8,018 nucleotides of DNA from AC-37 sp045805345 (GTDB lineage: Bacteria > Actinomycetota > Thermoleophilia > Solirubrobacterales > Thermoleophilaceae), in the NCBI GenBank assembly GCA_045805345.1, contig JBJMLK010000053.1:1-8018 (forward strand). The letters are read 5' to 3'. Every line of letters starts with the position of its first letter. The stretch's first letter is position 1. Below, piece after piece: positions 4,011 through 8,018 of the stretch. A program made the position numbers and the translations under genes. The notes beneath the pieces were generated by a model. That model was not told where the DNA came from. It saw nothing but the letters and a program-made list of their open reading frames with translations, and did not search any database.

Positions 4011-6140
4011 TTCGCGGGCCGAGCCGAAGCGCCCCACAACCTCGTCGCGCAGCAGCGCGTGCTCCGGCGCGTCGAGCTCGGGATCGGCCGCGAGCGTGAC
4101 CTCCGCCACCGCCTGCGCGCGCTCGAGCAGGTCCGTGTCCTCCGGCAGCCGCGCCACGCGGAACTCCTGCTCGCCGTGCTGGCGGGTGCCGAGCACCTCG
4201 CCGCCCTTGCGCAGCGCGAGGTCGATCTCGGCGAGCCTGAACCCGTCGCGCTCCTCCGCGAGCGCGCGCAGACGCGGCTGGCCCGGGTCGCCGAGCAGAA
4301 CGCACAGCCCCGCGTGCTCGCCGCGCCCGATGCGGCCCCGCAGCTGGTGCAGCTGCGAGATGCCGTAGCGCTCCGCCGCCTCGATCAGCATCACCGACGC
4401 GTTGGGCACGTCGATGCCGACCTCGATCACGCTGGTCGCCACCAGCACGTCCGCCGAGCCGCCGGCGAACGCGCGCATCGCCTCCGCCTTGCGCTTCGAC
4501 GGCATCTGGCCGTGGATCAGCTCCACGCGATGGTCGCGGAACTCGGTGCGCGCGAGCCGCTCGGCCTCGGCGGTCGCGGCCGCCGCCTGCAACGCCTCGG
4601 ACTCCTCGACCAGCGGGCAGACCACGAACACCTGGCGGCCGGCGCGGATCTCCTCCCGGGCCCGCTCGTACGCGCGCGCCCGCGCGCGCGAGCCGGACAC
4701 CACGTACGTCTCGACCGGCTTGCGCCCAGCGGGGAGCCCGCGCAGCGCCGTCGCGTCGAGGTCGCCGTAGAGCGTGAGCTGGAGCGTGCGCGGGATCGGC
4801 GTGGCGGTGAGGTGGAGCACGTGCGGGGCCGCGCCCGCGGGACCCTTCGCCTCGAGTGCCGCCCGCTGGCGCACGCCGAAGCGGTGCTGCTCGTCGACGA
4901 CGGCCACGGCCAGGTCGCGGAACTCGACCGCGCCCTCGATCAGCGCGTGCGTGCCTACGACCAGCTTGAGCTCGCCGGTCTCGAGCCGGGCGGCCACCTG
5001 GCGCCGCCGGGCGGCCGGCGTCGAGCCCGTGAGGAGCGCGATCGGGAGGTGGCCGCCCAGCAGCCGGTCGAGCGTGATCAGGTGCTGCTCGGCCAGCGTC
5101 TCGGTAGGCGCCATCAGCGCCGCCTGGCGGCCGTTCTCGGCCGCGCGAAGCATCGCGTGCAGCGCGACCACGGTCTTGCCCGAGCCCACCTCGCCCATCA
5201 GGAGCCGCTGCATCGGCCGGCCGGACCCGAGGTCGCGGTCGACCGCCTCGATCGCGTGCCGCTGGTCGTCGGTGAGCTGGAACGGCAGCGACGCGAGCCA
5301 CGGACCGACGAGCTCGCCGGTCGGCTCGAGCGCCGGGGCGCTGCGCGCCTCGCGCCGGGCTCGCTTGCGCGCGAGCAGGGCGAGCTTCAGCGCCAGCAGC
5401 TCCTCGAACGCGAGCCGCCGCCGCGCGGCCTCGGTCTCGGCCTCGTCCTCGGGGAAGTGGACCGCCGCGAGCGCCGCCGCCCGGCCGGGCAGCCGCTCCC
5501 CGGCGCGCATCGCCGCCGGCAGGGAGTCCACCGCGTGCACCTCGAGGCCGCGCAGCCGCTTCACGAGCTCGCGCAGCCGGTCCGAGGTGATGCCGTCGGT
5601 GGCCGGGTAGACCGGCGTCATCCCCTCGGCACGGACGTCGTCCGCCGTCACGCCCGCGGCCACCTCGTGGCTCGTGACCCAGAACTGGTTGCGGTCCTTG
5701 CGCCTGCCGTGGAGCACCAGGCGCGAGCCGGCGGTGAGCTGGTCGGCGAGCCATGGCTGGTTGAACCAGACCGCCTTGACCACGCCCGACTCGTCGGCGA
5801 CCGTAGCCTCCACACGCGGGCGCCCGCGGCGGCCGCGGAGCCTCGTCACACGGCGGACGTCGGCGATGAGGGTCGCGTGATCGCCCGGCGCGAGCGAGAC
5901 GATCGGGCGGGCGTCGCGGCGGTCCTCGTGACGGAACGGCAGGTGCTCGAGCAGGTCGCGCGGCGTCTCGATCCCGAGCGCTTCGAGCGCGGCGGCCGTC
6001 TTCTTGTGACGGACGTCGAGCGGCTCGGCGAGGCGCGACGGGCGCGGGATCGAACGCAGCGGCGCGGACGCGAGCTCCTCGGGCGTGAGCGGCTCGGGGC
6101 TGGCGAAGCGGAGCGGCGGCTGGGCGGCGGCAGCGGCCAT
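3996..6140 (-). CDS. recG: ATP-dependent DNA helicase RecG
   Basis: RecG is a monomeric branch-migrating helicase that regresses stalled replication forks and processes Holliday and D-loop/R-loop structures. The 714-residue length is normal. An N-terminal wedge/OB-fold region includes GIETPRDLLEHLPFRHEDRR (56-75). The helicase core shows Walker A GEVGSGKT (316-323), APTETLAEQH (344-353), DEQHRFG (416-422), TATPIPRT (445-452), VVCPLVEESE (506-515), ATSVIEVGIDVPNA (568-581) and LHQLRGRIGRG (597-607). The C-terminal TRG-type region reads DLALRKGGEVLGTRQHG (640-656); RG-PG is usual where RKGG stands here. Start: ATG at 6140 with GGAGG three bases upstream. Residues 484-491 (SRARARAY) are encoded by an interrupted run of alternating C and G. 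The gene follows the FakA-like gene by 39 bases, an order also known in Bacillota. Confidence 0.98.
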   Translation of the reverse strand: MAAAAAQPPLRFASPEPLTPEELASAPLRSIPRPSRLAEPLDVRHKKTAAALEALGIETPRDLLEHLPFRHEDRRDARPIVSLAPGDHATLIADVRRVTRLRGRRGRPRVEATVADESGVVKAVWFNQPWLADQLTAGSRLVLHGRRKDRNQFWVTSHEVAAGVTADDVRAEGMTPVYPATDGITSDRLRELVKRLRGLEVHAVDSLPAAMRAGERLPGRAAALAAVHFPEDEAETEAARRRLAFEELLALKLALLARKRARREARSAPALEPTGELVGPWLASLPFQLTDDQRHAIEAVDRDLGSGRPMQRLLMGEVGSGKTVVALHAMLRAAENGRQAALMAPTETLAEQHLITLDRLLGGHLPIALLTGSTPAARRRQVAARLETGELKLVVGTHALIEGAVEFRDLAVAVVDEQHRFGVRQRAALEAKGPAGAAPHVLHLTATPIPRTLQLTLYGDLDATALRGLPAGRKPVETYVVSGSRARARAYERAREEIRAGRQVFVVCPLVEESEALQAAAATAEAERLARTEFRDHRVELIHGQMPSKRKAEAMRAFAGGSADVLVATSVIEVGIDVPNASVMLIEAAERYGISQLHQLRGRIGRGEHAGLCVLLGDPGQPRLRALAEERDGFRLAEIDLALRKGGEVLGTRQHGEQEFRVARLPEDTDLLERAQAVAEVTLAADPELDAPEHALLRDEVVGRFGSAREAIPA

Positions 6141-6143
6141 GCG

Positions 6144-6148
6144 CCTCC
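6144..6148 (-). promoter_or_regulatory. Ribosome binding site of recG
   Basis: On the minus strand, TTGGAGGCGCATG places GGAGG three bases before the ATG at 6140. The spacing is short, but this is the clearest Shine-Dalgarno match among the window's larger genes and supports this start. Confidence 0.55.
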
Positions 6149-6179
6149 AATGATGGCGCGGCCGGTGGTCGGGTCCGCG

Positions 6180-7832
6180 CTACTCAGCGCAGAGCAGCCA
6201 CCACCAGGCGGGCTGGCCGCCGTCGTGGTGGTCGAGGTCCACGCCGTCCGGGACCGACGCCTCGACCTCCGCGAGGCCGAGCGGGGCCCCCACGCCGCTG
6301 ATGCACGTGACGACCTCGCAGCCGTCCGCGACCGCGCTCATCACCGCCGTCAGCACGGCGGCCGGCTCGCCCCAGGCGACGAGCTCCTCGCCGACGTATC
6401 CGACCGCGTCGCCGTGGGTGAAGCGGCCGCCCGGGTCCTCGCGCGCGGCCTCCGCCACCCCGCCGGTCCGCACGCGGTCGAGCTCCTGCCGCAGGGCCGC
6501 GGCGTTCGCCTCGGCGTGGGCGTCCGGGTCGAAGGACAGGAGCGCCGGGATCGCGGCCTGCTGGGAGGTCGTCGGCACCAAGTGGACCGGCTTCTCCGAG
6601 AGCGTCGCCGCGCCCTCGGCGGCGAGGACGACGTTCGCGCTGTTCGGCAGCAGCACCACCTCGTCGGCGTCGACCGCGTGGACCCCCGCGAGCAGGTTGT
6701 AGGTCGAGGGGTTGAGCGTGGGGCCGCCGTCCACGACGTGCGCGCCGAGACCCTCGTACAGCGCGGCGATCCCCGGACCGTTCACCACCGCGAGCACGCC
6801 TGACCGGGCGAGATCCTGCTTCGCGCCGCTGCCCAGCCGCTCGTCGCGGTCGGCCACCTGCTCGCGCATGTCGGCGATGTCGAGCCGCGACACCTCCCCC
6901 GCTCCCGCGAACAGCGCCACCGCGCGGTCGGGGTCGTCGGTGTGCACGTGCACCTTGAGCGTCTTCGGATCGCCGACCACCAGCACGGAGTCGCCCATCT
7001 CCTCGAGTTGCGGAATGAACCCGTGCGGCGTGAGCCCGTGCCCGGTCACGGCGAAGTTGGTGCAGTAGCGGAAGCGGCTCGACTCGTGGCCGTGCGGATG
7101 GTGAAGCCCGCCCGCCGGCGCGGTGTGGTGCTCGAGGTCGGGCGGATCGGCTCCACGCAGCGCGCCGATCACGCCGGCCACGATCACCGTGAGCCCGTAC
7201 GCGCCGGCGTCGACCACGCCGGCCTCGCGCAGGGCGGGCAGCTGGTCCGGCCCGCGCTCGACGGCCTCGATGCCGGCCTCGAGCGCCCGCTCGAGCACGT
7301 CGGCGAGCAGCTCGTCCTGCGCGCCGGGCTCGACGCCGGGGTCGAGCCGCTGCGTGCGCATGTGCGCGAGCTCGTGGGCCACGCGGTGGGCCATCGCGCG
7401 GACCGCCGACAGCATGGTGCCCTCGGCCGGCTCGCGCACGGAGTCGTAGGCGGCGTCGGCGGCCTTGGCGAGCGCCGCCGCGACGAGGATCGGGTCGACC
7501 AGCTCGCCCGGGCGCGAGGCCAGCTCCTCGGCCGCCCCGCGCACGATCTGCGACAGGATCACGCCGCTGTTGCCGCGCGCGCCGAGCAGCGCCGCGCGGG
7601 CGACCGCGTCCACGACCGTCGTGCGGCCGACCTCGTCGATGTGCTGCCCGTTGATTCGGTCGAGCTCGCTGAGCACGGCCCGGAGGGTCATCGCCATGTT
7701 GTCGCCCGTATCGCCGTCGGCGACCGGGAAGACGTTCAGGTCGTTGACCTCCTGCCGCCGCCCCTCGAGTTCGGCGTATGCGCTCGCGACTGCCCGCCGG
7801 AAGCGCACGATGGAGGGATCCGGCATGGCCAT
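6180..7832 (-). CDS. fakA: FakA/YloV-type DAK protein (probable fatty acid kinase, ATP-binding subunit)
   Basis: The 550-residue length is close to that of S. aureus FakA. Residues 1 to about 200 form a DhaL (Dak2) ATP-binding domain with NVFPVADGDTGDNM (33-46), whose aspartates D39, D41 and D44 should hold the Mg-ATP, plus ARGNSGVILSQIVRG (85-99). A His-rich linker follows (HH at 235 and 244, HPHGH at 245-249). The middle domain has YCTNF with C257 and KVHVHTDDP with H295 and H297, corresponding to the Cys/His zinc site of FakA, then DIADMREQ. The C-terminal domain contains GGPTLNPSTYNLLAGVHAV and LLPNSANVVLAAE, as in YloV proteins. FakA phosphorylates fatty acids presented by a FakB (DegV-like) partner, feeding acyl-phosphate to phospholipid synthesis; no fakB is in the window. 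A second ATG two codons in (7826) is an equally possible start, and neither has a clear Shine-Dalgarno sequence. Confidence 0.88.
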   Translation of the reverse strand: MAMPDPSIVRFRRAVASAYAELEGRRQEVNDLNVFPVADGDTGDNMAMTLRAVLSELDRINGQHIDEVGRTTVVDAVARAALLGARGNSGVILSQIVRGAAEELASRPGELVDPILVAAALAKAADAAYDSVREPAEGTMLSAVRAMAHRVAHELAHMRTQRLDPGVEPGAQDELLADVLERALEAGIEAVERGPDQLPALREAGVVDAGAYGLTVIVAGVIGALRGADPPDLEHHTAPAGGLHHPHGHESSRFRYCTNFAVTGHGLTPHGFIPQLEEMGDSVLVVGDPKTLKVHVHTDDPDRAVALFAGAGEVSRLDIADMREQVADRDERLGSGAKQDLARSGVLAVVNGPGIAALYEGLGAHVVDGGPTLNPSTYNLLAGVHAVDADEVVLLPNSANVVLAAEGAATLSEKPVHLVPTTSQQAAIPALLSFDPDAHAEANAAALRQELDRVRTGGVAEAAREDPGGRFTHGDAVGYVGEELVAWGEPAAVLTAVMSAVADGCEVVTCISGVGAPLGLAEVEASVPDGVDLDHHDGGQPAWWWLLCAE

Positions 7833-7880
7833 GTTCTACACCGCGGGACGGTGGGCGTTGCTCTCGGCCGCGAAAAGCGC

Positions 7881-8018
7881 CTACGGGCGGTCGCAGGTCT
7901 TGAGCCCGTGGCGGCCCCAGTCGGCGGCCGTCCGCGCGCCCGGACCGGCCGGCCCGGTGGTCGTGCTGGAGTCGCCGCGTTCGCCCCAGGCGCCGCCGAA
8001 CCCGTACCAGGGCTGCAC
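7881..8018 (-). CDS. C-terminal 45 residues of an unidentified protein (cut by the window edge)
   Basis: The minus-strand frame entering at 8018 runs for 45 sense codons and stops at TAG (7883-7881), 48 bases before the FakA-like start. Nearly every codon ends in G or C, as in the other genes, so it looks coding. The tail is rich in Gly, Trp, Thr and Pro: PWYGFGGAWGERGDSSTTTG, then ADWGRHGLKTC, and it ends CDRP. The composition suggests an exported or surface protein rather than a cytosolic enzyme, with one Cys near the end. A resemblance to the C-terminal region of Vps62-like beta-prism proteins is a weak guess. Ribosomal protein L28 (rpmB), a frequent neighbour of the fakA-recG pair, is clearly not encoded in this visible part. 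Confidence 0.55.
   Translation of the reverse strand: MQPWYGFGGAWGERGDSSTTTGPAGPGARTAADWGRHGLKTCDRP

Noticed and set aside
3412..6150. A 912-residue minus-strand frame that appears to fuse a long N-terminal extension to RsmD.
   Set aside because: Everything upstream of 3951 is an out-of-frame reading of recG. RsmD families start at MRVIAGEYRG, and the extension is low-complexity Arg/Ala/Pro.
4059..6803. A 914-residue open frame on the plus strand, opposite recG and the end of the FakA-like gene.
   Set aside because: It is the antisense shadow of GC3-rich genes: composition is Arg/Leu/Ala/Gly-heavy without domain motifs, while the opposite strand carries complete RecG motifs.
7839..7853. A 5-pair hairpin (CACCG-CGGGA-CGGTG) just upstream of the FakA-like ATG.
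   Set aside because: Short and GC-only. It might hinder initiation at 7832, but nothing distinguishes it from chance.
7831..8018. An open plus-strand frame starting with ATG at 7831 and running off the window.
   Set aside because: The opposite strand carries a GC3-biased C-terminus with a stop suitably placed before the FakA-like gene; the plus frame overlaps the FakA-like start and shows no motif.
1..8018. CRISPR arrays, insertion sequences, integrase sites, toxin-antitoxin pairs or phage genes.
   Set aside because: No regularly spaced repeats, transposase motifs, long terminal inverted repeats or mobile-element genes were seen. The window is mainly core housekeeping.

Overview
The window is a dense, very GC-rich segment in which every gene I can support lies on the minus strand, so it reads from base 8018 down to base 1. 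Codons end almost entirely in G or C, spacers are short or negative, and starts include GTG. With the gene order fakA-like / recG / rsmD / coaD / SepIVA-like coiled-coil protein / DUF177, this points to Actinomycetota, plausibly a deep lineage such as Thermoleophilia. The phylum is an inference from gene order and composition; the class is a guess.

Layout in transcription order: (1) 8018-7881, the last 45 codons of an unidentified protein. (2) 7832-6180, a full-length FakA/YloV-type DAK protein (DhaL domain, Cys/His zinc-site motifs, C-terminal domain). (3) 6140-3996, RecG helicase with all its motifs. (4) 3951-3412, RsmD, the 16S rRNA m2G966 methyltransferase; the 44-base recG-rsmD gap carries an imperfect tandem duplication of the rsmD start region, and one copy opens a 9-codon mini-ORF. 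(5) 3425-2922, CoaD, overlapping rsmD by 14 bases. (6) 2917-2618, a 99-residue protein made of two copies of a short module containing VPLTDQVR. (7) 2608-2147, a SepIVA/DivIVA-like coiled-coil protein that starts with a third copy of that module. (8) 2146-1901, a 246-base spacer with a possible three-way-junction RNA fold (2137-2044) and a weak sigma-A-like promoter (1971-1944). (9) 1900-1061, an EamA/DMT-type transporter. (10) 1037-522, a DUF177/YceD protein. (11) from about 531 to the window edge, the N-terminal part of a polysaccharide-flippase-like membrane protein.

Genes 2 to 7 look like one housekeeping transcription unit: fatty-acid phosphorylation, recombination repair, ribosome modification, CoA synthesis and a septal or cell-envelope scaffold. 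The cluster resembles the mycobacterial coaD-sepIVA-DUF177-rpmF region, but the EamA gene sits between the SepIVA-like gene and DUF177, and rpmF, normally right after DUF177, is absent from that position. The most unusual items are the three-copy VPLTDQVR module spread over two adjacent genes, the possible structured RNA in the only sizeable spacer, and the duplicated rsmD start region.
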